The notes: generated from the letters alone by a model not told the origin. Counted from the first letter of the stretch, positions 36,862 through 49,061 are shown. The stretch: DNA of 64,000 bases from Climacium dendroides (GCA_950106755.1 OX467082.1:25420001-25484000), one strand, 5' to 3'. Program-made: numbers and translations.

Positions 36862-39778
36862 ACAGATTGTGGGAAGATGGGTTTTTTTGGTTGTTGTTGA
36901 GTCTCGGGAGTCGCGATGAGGCCTTATGAGTGGTATTCAATTTTGAAATGTAGTGGAAGTGTTTGCTGCTGTCGCGACTAGAAATTTGCCATCGTTTGAG
37001 AATTCGCCGGACAATGCATTCGGAGTTCGAGAAATCGCGATTGGAACTGGAGCTTGCGAACATGGCGCAATGAAGGTGAAGTCCAACGCATGCATGTAAA
37101 TTTGTTACCGCAGGGCGGAACTAGTGTCACCTACCAAATTAATGTCACTATGAAACTATAATATTCTAGTTTTGAAGAGATTGATAAAATATAGTAATTT
37201 TTTTTTACCTATAGTGTCGCATGCAATTAATAGGACATATTAATGTCGTGAATTTATTGAAGACAAAAAATTGACTACCACCTATTTTTTCAATTCGTTG
37301 AATTTAAATTTTTATTGGTGGTTTTTGTTACTTCACTTTTGAAATAGAAGGGAGGTTAGATGGCAAGTTAGACCCATCTACTCTTCATTTTTTTGCTCTA
37401 GTTTAGATGCAAATTTGTTGTAGATTGTGTGCAAACATGCCTCATTTTTATTCCCTAAAAATGTACAAGTTGGATAAAAATCTAATTTAAATTTAGAACT
37501 TGAAGGGAAAAAAAGGCCCAAATGGAAGGTCATGACTTCAAAGATAACTCTAAGAATTCTGAGTTTTCAAGGTTCTCATTTGTATTCAAACTTTCAAGCC
37601 AATACTAACACCTTTGTAATTCATGGTTGCTAACAAGAAAGCGGCTGTGAGTTTGTGAGTATAAAAAAAATTCTTTTGAGTCTAACATCCTTTATCGTGT
37701 AGATTTTGCAATTGTCATGGATTGTTATCAACAACATAAGCTGCAAAACAAAATCATAAAGAATCAAACTATTAAGGTTAGTCTGCAAAAGACTTTTAAA
37801 CTATTAGTATATATAAAGTAGATGGCATAGACATTTGTAGATTTTGATTGTTCTAAACCAAAATCCCTTAAAAATATTAATATTCTTAATGTTTTAGAGT
37901 TTATAGATGGGTCAGCATCAAAAGATGGAGAATTGTTAGATATGCCTACTAACAAGAATTCATCACTAAGCCTACTATGACTTAGGTTCGTGACATTAAT
38001 ATATCTCATGAGTCTAACTATTATGTATTGTGCTTACAAATCAATGGATTTGTATATTTTACAATTATTTTGTTGCCATGTGCAATTTTTTAATTATTAT
38101 TTAAATGATTAATTTGAAAATGGATCACATTTAGGTGTTGCATGCAAGACTTTCATAAAAAGATTGCATTGCTTAAAATCCCCCAGAACTATTGTTATAG
38201 GTCCTTCATTCAAAGAATTTGAAATTTTTTTTCATGCTCACAAGCGTACCTATTAGCAACTCTATATATACATTTACACTTGTGCTTAGCTGTTTTAATA
38301 TATAGATTTAATTATTAAAAGTGTTGGCAATTAGGCATGTTTTACAACTTCAATCAATATTTATAACGTAATGAAGTTTACTTAAAGAAATTGTGGGATG
38401 AAATATTTTGTTGGACATAAACCAAAAAACTAGATCAATGTCAACTCATTTATGATGTTTTAAGTTGACGTATGTGCAAAAAGTATTTGTGCACAACATG
38501 CTTGATATTATGCCATTAAAAGAAAAATGTTCGCTAATATGCAAAAACACCTATCAAGATGTGAGCAACCATATTGTCTCACAATTTAGATTTAGGAAAA
38601 TTAAGACAATTTAGGTGAAATTGTGAGTTAAAAATATTAGTAAAAAGAATTAATTTATAACCATAACTTAATGAGTTTTGTGATAGATTGCAATGGGGAC
38701 TTTGGAACAATGAGTGAAATGTAGGGAATTCAATTATTAGAGAATGATGAAGAAATTCCAAAGAAAGATTGGGACTTTTAAATGAAATAGACATTAAATT
38801 AAAAAATATAAAATTAAACAAAATTAGGCAAATGGTTAAATGGAGAGAAATTAGAAACAAAATAGTGCAAGTAGGAATTGTACTAGAAGTGAACCGGAAA
38901 TCAAAAATACAAAACTAATTAGTAGAGTTAGAACAAATATTAGGACATATTGTAACATTGTGGTAGACACTCTAAAGCAAGAAAAAAAATAGAGAATTAG
39001 TATGGATTGTAGTAATATAGGGTAGAGATGAAATTAATGGATAAAAATTAGAAGGCTAATGGAGATTTAGAGTAGGAAATTAAGAAGCCCTTTTCTCTCT
39101 TGTCTATTCCATGTATAGATTTTCTCTTAAAGTTTTTGATGAGAAGAAAGTATTTTAAAGTTATTTCAGAGTTTATGGAGTTTAAGTAAGAATTATAACT
39201 TAGAAAATTTATTGAGTAGGTTTTCACATTGAATGGGAAAGGAATAGAGGAAATGAAGAGGAGGGTTTGGAACTTTTTTTTCCTCCTAGTTTTGCTTAGT
39301 GTTAGATGGATATTCCTTATGGGAGATTTTTGAGTAGAAAGATACCTAGCTACTAATATTCTGAGGGATTGTAGGTTATTTTTTAGGCTTTTCAAAAACC
39401 TAAAGCTTGTCTGAAATGGAGCAAGGAGAAAGATGGAGTGACCATTTTAGTACAATGAGACCAACTGCCAACTTTGACAAACGAGATCATGAAAGTGGTA
39501 AAGCTAAAGGGGCTGAATTTTTTGGAGGAGGTAGAGTTGTCAATTAGCTTTCCAAAAAGCTAAAGCTTACTAAAATTGGAATAAAGACAAAGATGGAGTA
39601 GTTATTTTAGCATGAAAAAAAGGGTCAACTACCCTCTTGATTTTGAGTTGAATTTGTAAACAAATGGAGAATACTATTTAAAAAATTGGTAAAGACAGTG
39701 CAAATTGATTCAAATAAGTGGGTCATAGCAAAGGTTTATTATTGATGGATAAACGCATGTATTTAGGATTAAAAAATA
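36862..39778. repeat. Tandem unit 2 (2.9 kb) of the triplicated block
   Basis: Begins with a copy of the SAUR upstream fragment (AGATTGTGGGAAGATGGG) and contains the full repeat, including the 1-kb segment that unit 1 lacks. It ends with TGTATTTAGGATTAAAAAAT, directly followed by unit 3. Between 37680 and 38060 it diverges from units 1 and 3 more than they do from each other. Confidence 0.8.
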
Positions 39779-42720
39779 CAGATTGTGGGAAGATGGGTTT
39801 TTTTGGTTGTTGTTGAGTCTCGGGAATCGCGATGAGGCCTTGATTGGTATTCAATTTCGAAATGTAGTGGGAGTGTTTGCTGCTGTCGCGACGAGAAATT
39901 TGCCATCGTTTGAGAATTCGTCGGACAACGTGTTTGGAGTTCGAGAAATCGCGATTGGAATTGGAGCTTGCGAACATGGCGTAGTGAAGGTGAAGTCGGA
40001 CGCATGCATATAAATTTGTGCTACAAGTAATACCGCAGGGCGGAACTAGTGTCACCTACCAAATTAGTGTCACTATGAAACTATAATATTGAGGAGATTG
40101 ATAAAATATAGCAATTTTTTGACCTCTAGTGTCACATGCAATTAATAGGACATATTAATGTCGTGAATTTATTGACGACAGAAAATTGACTACTACCTAT
40201 CAGTGTTGTCACATCGGGCAGGTTGGGGTCATCGAACGTCCCGGACGGACGGACAAACCGGACGGGACAGACGGACCGTCCGTCCACTGTGACAGTTCCT
40301 AGGTTGTCACATTGGGCGGGTTAAGGTCATCGGACGTCCCGGACGGGACGGACGGACCGTCCGTCCACTATGACAACTTAGCTACCTATTTTTTCAATTT
40401 GTTGAATTTAAATTTTTATTGGTGATTTTTGTTACTTCACTTTTTAAATGGAAGGGAGGTTAGATGGCAAGTTAGACCCATCTAGTGCATTTTTCATGCT
40501 AACTTCTTCATTTTCCACTTTTCATTTTTTTGCACTAGTTTGGATGCAAATTTGTTGTAGATTGTGTGCAATCATGCCTCATTTTTATTCCCTAAAAATG
40601 TACAAGTTGAATAAAAATCTAATTTAAATTTAGAACTTGAAGGGAAAAAAAGGCCCAAATGGAAGGTTATGACTTCAAAGATAACTCTAAAAATTTTAAA
40701 TTTTTCAAAGGTTCTCATTTGTATTCAAACTTTCAGGCCAATACAACGCCTTTGTAATCCATGGTTGCGAACAAGCAAGCAGTTGTGAGTGTAGAACAAA
40801 AAAATTTAAGTCTAACATCCTTTATCGCGTAGATTTTGCAATCATCATGGATTATTGTCAACAATACGAGCTACAAAATAAAATCATAAAGAACCAAACT
40901 ATTATGATCAGTTTGCAAAAGCCTTTTAAACTATTAGTATTCATAAAGCAGATGGCATAGACAATCGTAGATATTGATTGTTTTAAACTAAAACCCCTTA
41001 GAGATATTGATATTCTTAATGTTTTAGAGTTTTTAGATGGATCAGCATCAAAGAATGGAGAATCGTCAGATATGCCTATTAGCGAGGATTCATCAATCAA
41101 GTCTACTATGACTAAAGTTTGTGAGATTAATATATCTCATGAGTCTAATTGCTATGCATTATTTTTATATATAAATGGATTTGTGTATTTTACAATTATT
41201 TGTTGCCATGTGCAAATTTTTGAACTATTATTTAATTGATTAATTGGAAATGGATCACATTTAGGTGTTGCATGCAAGACTTTTATAAAAGAATTGCATT
41301 GCCCGAAATCCCCAAAACCATTGTCATAGGTCCTGCATTAAAAAAAAATTGAATTTTTTTTCATGCTCACAAGCACACATGTTGGTAACTTTGTACATAA
41401 ATTTATACTTGTACTTAGTTTTTTTAATATATAAAATTAATTATCAAGAGTGTTGGCAATTAGGTATATTTTACAACTTCATTTAATATTTATAGTGTAA
41501 TGAAGTTTATTTAAAGAAGTTGTGAGATGAAATATCTTGTTGGATTTAAACCAAACAAACTAGATCAATGCCAACTCATTTATGATGTTTTAAATTGACA
41601 TATATGCAAAAGACTTGATATTATGCCCATTGAAAGACACATGTTTGTTAATATACAAAAACACCTATTGGGATGTGACGGACCATATTGTTTCACAATT
41701 TAGATTTAGGAATATTAAGATAATTTAGGTGAAATTGTGAATTAAAAATATTAGTAAAAAAAATTAATTTATAACCATGACTTAATAAGTTTTCTGATAG
41801 ATTGCAATGGGGACTTTGGAACAATGAGTGAAATTTAGGAAATTCAATTAGTAGAGAATGATAAAGAAATTCCAAGGAAATATTGGGACTTTTAAATGAA
41901 AAAGACATTAAATTAAAAAATGGAAAATTAAACAAAATTAGGCAAATGGTTAAATGGAGAAAAATTAGAAACAAAATAGTGCAAGTAGGAATTGCACTAG
42001 AAGTGAACTGGAAATAAAAAATAAAAAAATAAAAAATAAAAAACTAATTAGTAGAGTGAGAACAAATACTAAAACGTACTATAACATTGTAGTAGACACT
42101 CTAAAGCAAGAAAAAAATAGAAAATTATTGCAAATTGTGGTAATATAGGTTAGGGATGAAATTAATAGATAAAAGTTAGAAGCTAATGTGGCTTTAGAGT
42201 AGGAAATTAGGATGCCGTTCTTTCTCTTGTTTGTTTCTTTCTCTTGAAGTTTTTGATGAGAATGAAGTATTTTAAAGTTTGTTTGAGAGTTTATGGAGAT
42301 TAAGTGAGAGTTATAACTTAAAAAATTCATTGAGTAGGTTTTCACATTGAATGGGAAAGGAATAGAAGAAATGAAGAAGAGGGTTTGGAACTATTTTTTT
42401 CCTCCTAGTTTTGCTTAGTATTAGATGGATATTACCTACAAGAGATCTTTGAGTAGGAAGATACTTAGCTACTAATATTTTAAGGGATTGTAGGTCATTT
42501 TTTAGGCTTTCCAAAAACTTAAAGCATGTTTGAAATGGAGCAAGGAGAAAGATGGAGTAGTTATTTTAGCATGAAAGGGTCAATTGCCCTCTTGATTTTG
42601 AGTTGAATTTGTAGCCAAATGGAAAATAGAATTTAAAGAATTAGTAAAGATAGTGCAAATTGATTCAAGGAAGTAGGTCATAGCAAGGATTTATTGTTGG
42701 TGGATAAACACATGTACATA
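39779..42720. repeat. Tandem unit 3 (2.9 kb) of the triplicated block
   Basis: Third head-to-tail unit, containing the hAT-type insertion at 40193-40389. It lacks the CTTTGACAAACGAG to GGAATAAAGACAAAG segment seen at 39464-39590 of unit 2. The array ends at about 42720, after ATAAACACATGTACATAGGG. Confidence 0.8.
40193..40389. mobile_element. hAT-type MITE, 181 bp, 8-bp target duplication
   Basis: Element 40201-40381 is flanked by CTACCTAT at 40193-40200 and 40382-40389. Its ends are CAGTGTTGTCACAT and, reverse-complemented, CTAAGTTGTCATAG, sharing GTTGTCA. The interior is GC-rich and made of two direct copies of about 90 bases (starting GTTGTCACAT at about 40205 and 40313), each with a self-complementary GGACGGACCGTCC core. 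Units 1 and 2 of the surrounding repeat carry the uninterrupted site, so the insertion postdates the triplication. The 8-base duplication and CA-type ends fit the hAT superfamily. Confidence 0.85.
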
Positions 42721-42822
42721 GGGCAAATTATGATATCTTAATTGTTGCATGACCAAGAAATTATTACCAAGTGAATTCATTCACTAAAAACCTCCAAAGA
42801 GAAAATTTGTTTGTCCAACTAT

Positions 42823-43007
42823 GTAGAAACCACGGTTGTCATATCGGACAGAATTTTTGTAGATGCCAAAAAACATCTCATATGCCCAATTTGAATAATT
42901 TTTCCAAAAATTATTGGCCTCCAAAGTTTGCAGCCAATCTACCCTGATTCGCCCAATTCATCCGTGAACAGTAAGATTCTGTCCGATATGACAACCATGG
43001 TAGAAAC
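42823..43007. mobile_element. hAT-type MITE, 169 bp, 8-bp target duplication
   Basis: Element 42831-42999 is flanked by GTAGAAAC at 42823-42830 and 43000-43007. The inverted ends match over about 24 bases (CACGGTTGTCATATCGGACA.. and CATGGTTGTCATATCGGACA..) with one mismatch. No coding capacity. The near-perfect ends and exact duplication suggest a fairly recent insertion. The GTTGTCA motif in the ends is shared with the element at 40201-40381. Confidence 0.9.
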
Positions 43008-44940
43008 AAAAGTACATGAAGTAGAATCCCTAGTGGTTGAATGATGTACACTTCATGAGATTGTCCAAGGTTGAAATTACATGTATGAATATGAATTTGT
43101 AAGTGGTTGTCCAAAGTAAAATGGATTGAAAGTACTTGCAAATGCTTAAGGGGGAAACCATAGATTAATAGTTGTGATGAAATGCAAATTGAGGTGTCAA
43201 TGATGAACATATTAGAGTCCTAAATCAACTCTAAATTTAATATGCTCTAATGCTAATAAGAAGTCCATTGCTTGAAAGATTTAGGTTGTCTATATGCCTT
43301 TTCGAACTCTTCTAAGGTGGTTTTGGTCATCATGGTTAAAACCTCTCATATGGAATTAAAAAAATATAGTAGCTATGAGATGGTATATGTAGGTAGTGGG
43401 TTTCTTCTCACACCTTTGAATGCATGGTGAGTTACTTGAACCACAAAGTTTATAAAGTTGAAAGTATCGTAGATCTTCACACCTAGAAAGAACAATGACT
43501 TCATCCATCAAGTGTCAACCAAAAAGACCCCAACAAGATTTAGATCCACTTTGACAAAGCATGTTGGAGATAAATGTTTGGTTGGCTTTAAATTGCACCA
43601 TGACCATATGCTAATATATTTAACACATATTACCAACCACAATATATTATAGCTTGATGCTTGGACCACAAGAAATGGTCATACAATTGGGGTGATGTAC
43701 TACGTTTCTCTCCAACATTTTGAATTCAATCTTTCAAATTTAGTATAGGTGTTGTAGGCTTATAACTAATATAGTGCATATTTTAATCAATACTTCACTT
43801 GCATTATATAAATGAAATGGGATCCTCATTCTACTTATATAGTCTTTCCAAATGTACTTTCTTTGTGATAACATCCAAATTAGTTATTGTAGGTAGGATA
43901 AGTTCAAATGTTGTTTGTGCATTTTGGAGGGGTCATAGTATTATATATAGTTTTTGTAATAGTCCTACATAAATTATTGAACAACCACTTGGAATAGTAG
44001 GCAAATAATCACTACTAGTAAAGGGAAACATGACATATTCCAAAAAGCAAGAGATTGTACAATATTGCCTTCATCTATTAAAACTCATTACATAGTATTA
44101 GCTAATCGTTAAACATGGTGTATTATATTGATTTATAGGGTACTTGTTCTAGAAATATATGCTAATAAAACTAAATCATTGAAGAAGAGTATTGTTTGAT
44201 TTGTGCAAGACCATTTGATTTCTTAATCCTAATTCCGCATAGTTGTACAAAAACTAGAATATGTATCATTCCAATGTAGAAGTGATGTAAATTTTGTTAG
44301 GAAAAATTTTAAAGTCCAATTGGAGTTGTTTAATTTGGACTCAACAAGAAAAGTTACAACACCCTCTGTGTGAAGTTTTCATTACTGTGAAAGTGCCTAC
44401 ATGCCCCTATTGCTACCATGTTGAAGATGGACCTCCACACAAGATATTTGATTTTGGAATGGCTTGCATTTTGAGCCATGCCAAGAATACGGTGGTCATG
44501 TGGGTGTTGATGAAGGAATCTTGGATTCTGGAAGTAAAAGAAATATTAAAAAAAGACTAAATCTCATTACAACAATGATTGGCACAATCCATATGTCTTT
44601 CTATGCACAATGTCACAAGTTTTTTTCATTGGATATCATTGTGAGGTTATGAGCCACTATATTGTTTCACTATTTAGTTTAGAATAATTAATACAATGTT
44701 AAGGAGTTTGGGGAATTATCAAAGATTAATAGGAGGATTTTACAACAAGAATAGATTAGTGGGTGTCATAGAAATTAGAATTGGAATTGGAAATTGGAAA
44801 AAAAATTCAATGGCAAACTACACAACAATTTAGAAGCAAGTAGTCAAGTAGAGGACTAGCATTAGGAGAGTGAGAATCACACCATCATACTACTAAAATC
44901 ATAAGTCCCCCTATAATATCATAAATGCTACTATTAATAC
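43008..44940. other. AT-rich intergenic region with a divergent copy of the tandem-unit sequence
   Basis: No gene recognised. From about 44640 to 44900 (ATATTGTTTCAC.ATTTAG, GAAATTAGAATTGG, TTAGGAGAGTGAGAA) the sequence is a divergent relative of 38570-38940 and 41690-42060 of the triplicated block. It appears to resume at about 45720 beyond the element at 44941-45716. Confidence 0.45.
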
Positions 44941-45716
44941 TAAGGGCTCGTGCTTGCTATGCTATGCATTCATTGTATCACATATTAGTAAAAATTTAAT
45001 ATATTTGAATAGAATGCATAATAATGATTTTAGTAAGTTTTTAAAATGATTATTTTAATCATTTTATAAAAATATTTCCAATCATGTATACATAAAAATC
45101 ATATTTTCAAACAATGTGATATTATTGAAAGAAAGTAGCAGTTCACAATCACCTCTGTAATATCACTTTTTACAAAGGGTGATATTATAGAAATAATATA
45201 GTCGTTGCAATTGAGGTCAATATGGTGATATTATAAAGGTAGCAATTCCATTGCTTTTCTTGGCTTTATACTTCTTTTGCATTTCTATGATTTTGTGCTT
45301 TTATGAGCTTTGAGCTTCTAATTTCAATTTTCTATTGCTACTACCAAATGATTTCAGAAATTTATTAGATTGAACCAATTTTGGATTTCACAACAATTAA
45401 TATGTTCACGAAGCTTTTGAGATTTACAAAGTTTTCCTTTAAATTCTTCAATGTAACAATTGAGTCAAATTTCTAATGCATTCTAATATATGTGTATCTT
45501 TTATCATATTCATCATTGCATGTATTTCATTCATCATTCAATAAATTTCTATTGTACATTTCAATATATGCTTACTTATAAAAAAAAATTATACAAAAGT
45601 ATAGTCACTTTTATATGAAATTTTATTGAAATTCTTGCTTTGCATTCTATCTTATACATAAAAATACTTATGAAATTCTAATGGTGAATGCGTAGCATAG
45701 CAAGTGCCAACCGCTA
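44941..45716. mobile_element. TA-flanked inverted-repeat element, 776 bp
   Basis: The left end AGGGCTCGTGCTTGCTATGC and the right end, reverse-complemented, GCGGTTGGCACTTGCTATGC continue with CTATGCTA(T/C)GCATTCA in inverted orientation, an imperfect repeat of about 30 bases. TA flanks both ends (44941-44942, 45715-45716), compatible with a Tc1/mariner-type target. No transposase frame. It splits a divergent copy of the neighbouring repeat. Confidence 0.65.
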
Positions 45717-47107
45717 GTAGTAGTAAAAAACATAGTAGAATAGAGTTGAGTGCACTAAGGTAGAGTAGAGATGAAGAAGAGACATTGGAATGGAGGCCCC
45801 TCTCAGTGGTTCATTCAAACTTGTTAGGATTAGTTGGAGGAAGACACTATCTTTCTCTCTTACATTAGAGGGTTTTTAGACTCAAGAAGTGTCCTCCAAT
45901 TTTGGTATCACTTAGAAAATAATTGCACATTCAGAGTGCATTTTTGGAATCACAAAAGGCATGTAAAGTGGTGGTATTGTGTATGAAGCTATAAAGTAGT
46001 GGGCAAGGACAAGATAAAGGAAGAAACTTGAAAATTGTTATTTAAAGGGTAAAATATGCATATGCATATACAATAAGTTGATAGTTCTTGTAAATTTGAG
46101 ATATTAACACATTTTTAAATTATGATCAAGTACTCCTCAAACATGCTTGCACTTGTCCCTAGCATGCTTGTGGTTTAGGTGCTCAAAACAAGAATTGTCA
46201 TATGTATATATTCATACCAAAGTTTCATGGATTGCAAATGCTAGTAAATAATGTTTGAGCAAGTTTAGGTGTCACCACAAGATTAACAAGTTGTTTTAAA
46301 GAATCATACCTCTTTAGATGTATAGCTAAAAAAAATAGAATCCTCATTTGGTGACCCATTGCATCATCTTCAATTAAGATACTTTACATGGCAACAACTA
46401 TGCTAAATTGGTTGATGGATCTAGAATCAATCTAGACTTGTCATTTATAAACGAAAAGAAGTTTGTTGATTATGAGTTTAAGAACCTCATGCAAATGACA
46501 AAACCATCAAAATTTTCATGAAAATTAGTTTATAAATTTCTATATAGTTCTAAAACTTATGGGTGACTAATCACCAAGAGTATGAAATGATCAACAATAA
46601 GTTTGAGGAGTCTCAAGCTACCCTTACCACAAACAATGTATCAAGGACTAGAAGATGACAAAACTCTTTGAATTCTTTTGTTAGCATCAACCAAGCATGC
46701 TAAATGGAGACAAAATAGAATTAGAAGAAGCAATGTTTGGACTCCAAAATAAAATATTAACCTCAAAGTTTAGTTAGGTTTAGACTTGGAATAGAAACAC
46801 ATAGCAATGAGAATTTTTTTATTTGCTCAAAACAAGAGTCCCTCCTCTCTAGTAAAAGCATGTTGTGAAGTATTTGCGCATTATTATATTCAACTTGCTA
46901 TAGACTTTGGGAGTCTTTCTAGGAGTACAATTCAATATTTTAAAAGCCTCCTCTATGTTTCCTACACTTTAAAAAATAATGTCCTTTGTCCTTCATCAAC
47001 CAACACTTCAAACCCAAATGAAATTCCATCCCCATGCTTTGATTGAGAGCACCGTCAACGGGTAGGATTTGAGGAAATACTATGTTCTTCACAAACAAAG
47101 TACAAAT
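45717..47107. other. AT-rich intergenic region, no gene recognised
   Basis: The first 350 bases continue the divergent tandem-unit relative. Beyond that I see no gene, no clear inverted repeat and only short open frames. Confidence 0.5.
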
Positions 47108-48048
47108 TTAATCCCTAAAGGACCAAGGCCTTATTTCTGCCAAAAAACACTCAAAACTGCCATTTCTGTAGCATAGAGTAAAAAACTTTGAATTTTTTTT
47201 TTTTTGCACATCCAACCGTAGAATCTTATACCTTACTAGTATGGAAATGTGTGGAAAAAATTTCAGAAATTTTGACCACATAGATTAAAAGATATTTGTG
47301 TTTAAAGTGAAAAAAACAATTTTTTCAGCACCTTGCAGGATTGGATTATTTTACTTTGAAATTTTTTAACTTAAATTTTTTGCACTACAGAGTTTTGAGC
47401 TTTAAATCCTTATTGTGTGAAATTGAGTTGAGAGTTTAGGGGAAAATCAATTTCATAAAAAAAACTTAATTTTCATGCTTAAAAAAATTGTTAAGTAGAA
47501 GTAGGTATGAGAAAGAAGGAAATCTAAATTATTAATATCTTTAATATGGAATTAAAATGCATTAATCCCAATGGTGAGATTGTTCTAGCAAGTAAACAAA
47601 ATCATGGAAAAAATTTTCTTCAAAAAAATTGTAAAAATTGCATTCAGAAATGAATTCTATAAGTTATTTTTTCAGGAAGATGCTCTAACTACCCGAAAAA
47701 CAAGATTGTCCATAACTTTCTCATAATAAGTCCAAATGGAATGAATCAAAGCTTCCCATGTAGACAAAAATATAATATACAAGAGAAAAAATTCAAAAAA
47801 AAAAAATTCAAAATTTTGCAAATTTTTTTTTGCTGCCCGGACTGCCCCCCGTCCCCTGTTTTGAGCTTATTTGGTCATAACTTTTGTTTCCGGGCACCGA
47901 ATGCGAAAAAAATTATATTCCCACAAAGCTCACCAGTTTTTCTATCTTAAAAAAAAAATTCAAAAGATCATGACAAAATTTCAGCCCATAGGTACCTGCC
48001 CGAAATCCGATTTGTCCCCCGAAGGGACAATGGTCCTCTAGGGGTTAA
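47108..48048 (-). mobile_element. TTAA-flanked piggyBac-like MITE, family A, copy 3 (941 bp)
   Basis: Inverted relative to the copies at 417 and 3712. TTAA at 47108-47111 is followed by TCCCTAAAGGACCAAGGCC; the other end, reverse-complemented from TTAA at 48045-48048, reads CCCCTAGAGGACCATTGTCC. It is colinear with 3712-4625 over its whole length. No transposase frame. Confidence 0.75.
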
Positions 48049-48288
48049 ATGAAAACCAAGGTGCCCTATTCAAACTCCTTCAAGGGCACAATACTTGAGA
48101 GTAGAAACTAACTCCAATGCATTTTGAATTCAAAGTTGGAGGACACACGCCAGAGAAGGAAAAAGGAGTAGGAGCATCAGTAGAGAAGCTAAAAGTGACT
48201 AGAAAATTTACTAAGTAGATTCAACGGTTTTTCCTCTGTGAAATTGGAGGAGGTGGGTAAAAGTTAAAACTAGGATGTGGAGTGTAGA

Positions 48289-48510
48289 TTAACCCTTAAA
48301 CCCCAAGCTAGGGACGATGGAAATCAGCCCTTTTGGAACCATGTGACATCATGTCATCATCTAGTTTAAAAAAGCCAAAAAATATTCATTGGGAGTCAAA
48401 GTAGTGTAGTAGATCTCCCCTTTTCCCCTACTTCCAAGGATGAATAGTTGCATTTTTATCCTACACAGGAGAATTCCTTGTCATTCATCAGGGTAGACAA
48501 TTTAGTACAT
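48289..48510 (+). mobile_element. Family B MITE, copy with intact left end only
   Basis: TTAA at 48289-48292 followed by CCCTTAAAC, then GATGGAAATCAGCCC, ATTCATTGGGAGTCAAAGTA and GAATTCCTTGTCATTCATC, in the order seen in the other family B copies. The right end has lost its TTAA or has diverged beyond recognition. Confidence 0.5.
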
Positions 48511-48682
48511 TGCCTTCTAGTGCTCTGAAACATGCCCAAAAATCGCTTATTAAGTGAGAAGACTAATAAGAGTTTATAGAACTCATATTTGGCATCCTCA
48601 TGTGCCTTCAAGTTGGCTTTATATAAAACGTAGGTTTCTTGAAGCCACCGAAAGCAACGACAAAAAGAGAAGCAAAACTGGA

Positions 48683-49045
48683 ATGACGCAGAGTGCGAGA
48701 AGGTTTCTGACAGATTCACTGGCATTCGCTGGGCATGGCCGGCACTCACCTTCTGGACAGCGCGAGCTCCGTCTTGGAAGCATGCAACGTGCGCTCTCTT
48801 CGTTGGAGAGATCAGTGGCCGCCATAGCTCTGGAAATTAAAGTAATCTCAAGGAAGATATTCTCGGAGTCTCGGACGGATCATCAGAACCGAAAGGGCCG
48901 CAACAACTTACTTCAGAGTTTCTTGCGCATCAATCAGGACGTCCTGGAACAGCTCAGAAAAAACGGCAGCCGCCGTCATGGTTGCTTGACCTCTCGCTTG
49001 ACCTGCAAGCTAGGCTCACTCTTCCATGATCCGATCATGCTGTAA
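48683..49045 (+). CDS. Hypothetical protein, 120 aa (low confidence)
   Basis: An open frame with higher GC than its AT-rich surroundings. From the ATG at 48683 it reads MTQSARRFLTDSLAF and contains a Leu/Arg-rich, helix-prone middle (residues about 34-90) before ending HDPIML. The frame is open about 40 codons further upstream without an ATG. I recognise no family. It could be a small gene, an exon of a larger one, or a captured gene fragment, as it lies between a MITE and a tandem duplication. Confidence 0.3.
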   Translation: MTQSARRFLTDSLAFAGHGRHSPSGQRELRLGSMQRALSSLERSVAAIALEIKVISRKIFSESRTDHQNRKGRNNLLQSFLRINQDVLEQLRKNGSRRHGCLTSRLTCKLGSLFHDPIML

Positions 49046-49061
49046 GGTGGGAACCTCCCAA

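Noticed and set aside
38579..38860. 93-codon minus-strand frame repeated at 41693-41974
   Set aside because: Rich in Phe, Leu, Ile and Ser as expected from AT-rich DNA. It recurs only because the DNA is duplicated, and it shows no domain.
40201..40381. CRISPR-like look of repeated GGACGGACC blocks
   Set aside because: Only two units, no spacers, a plant nuclear context, and an 8-base duplication with hAT-type ends explains it.
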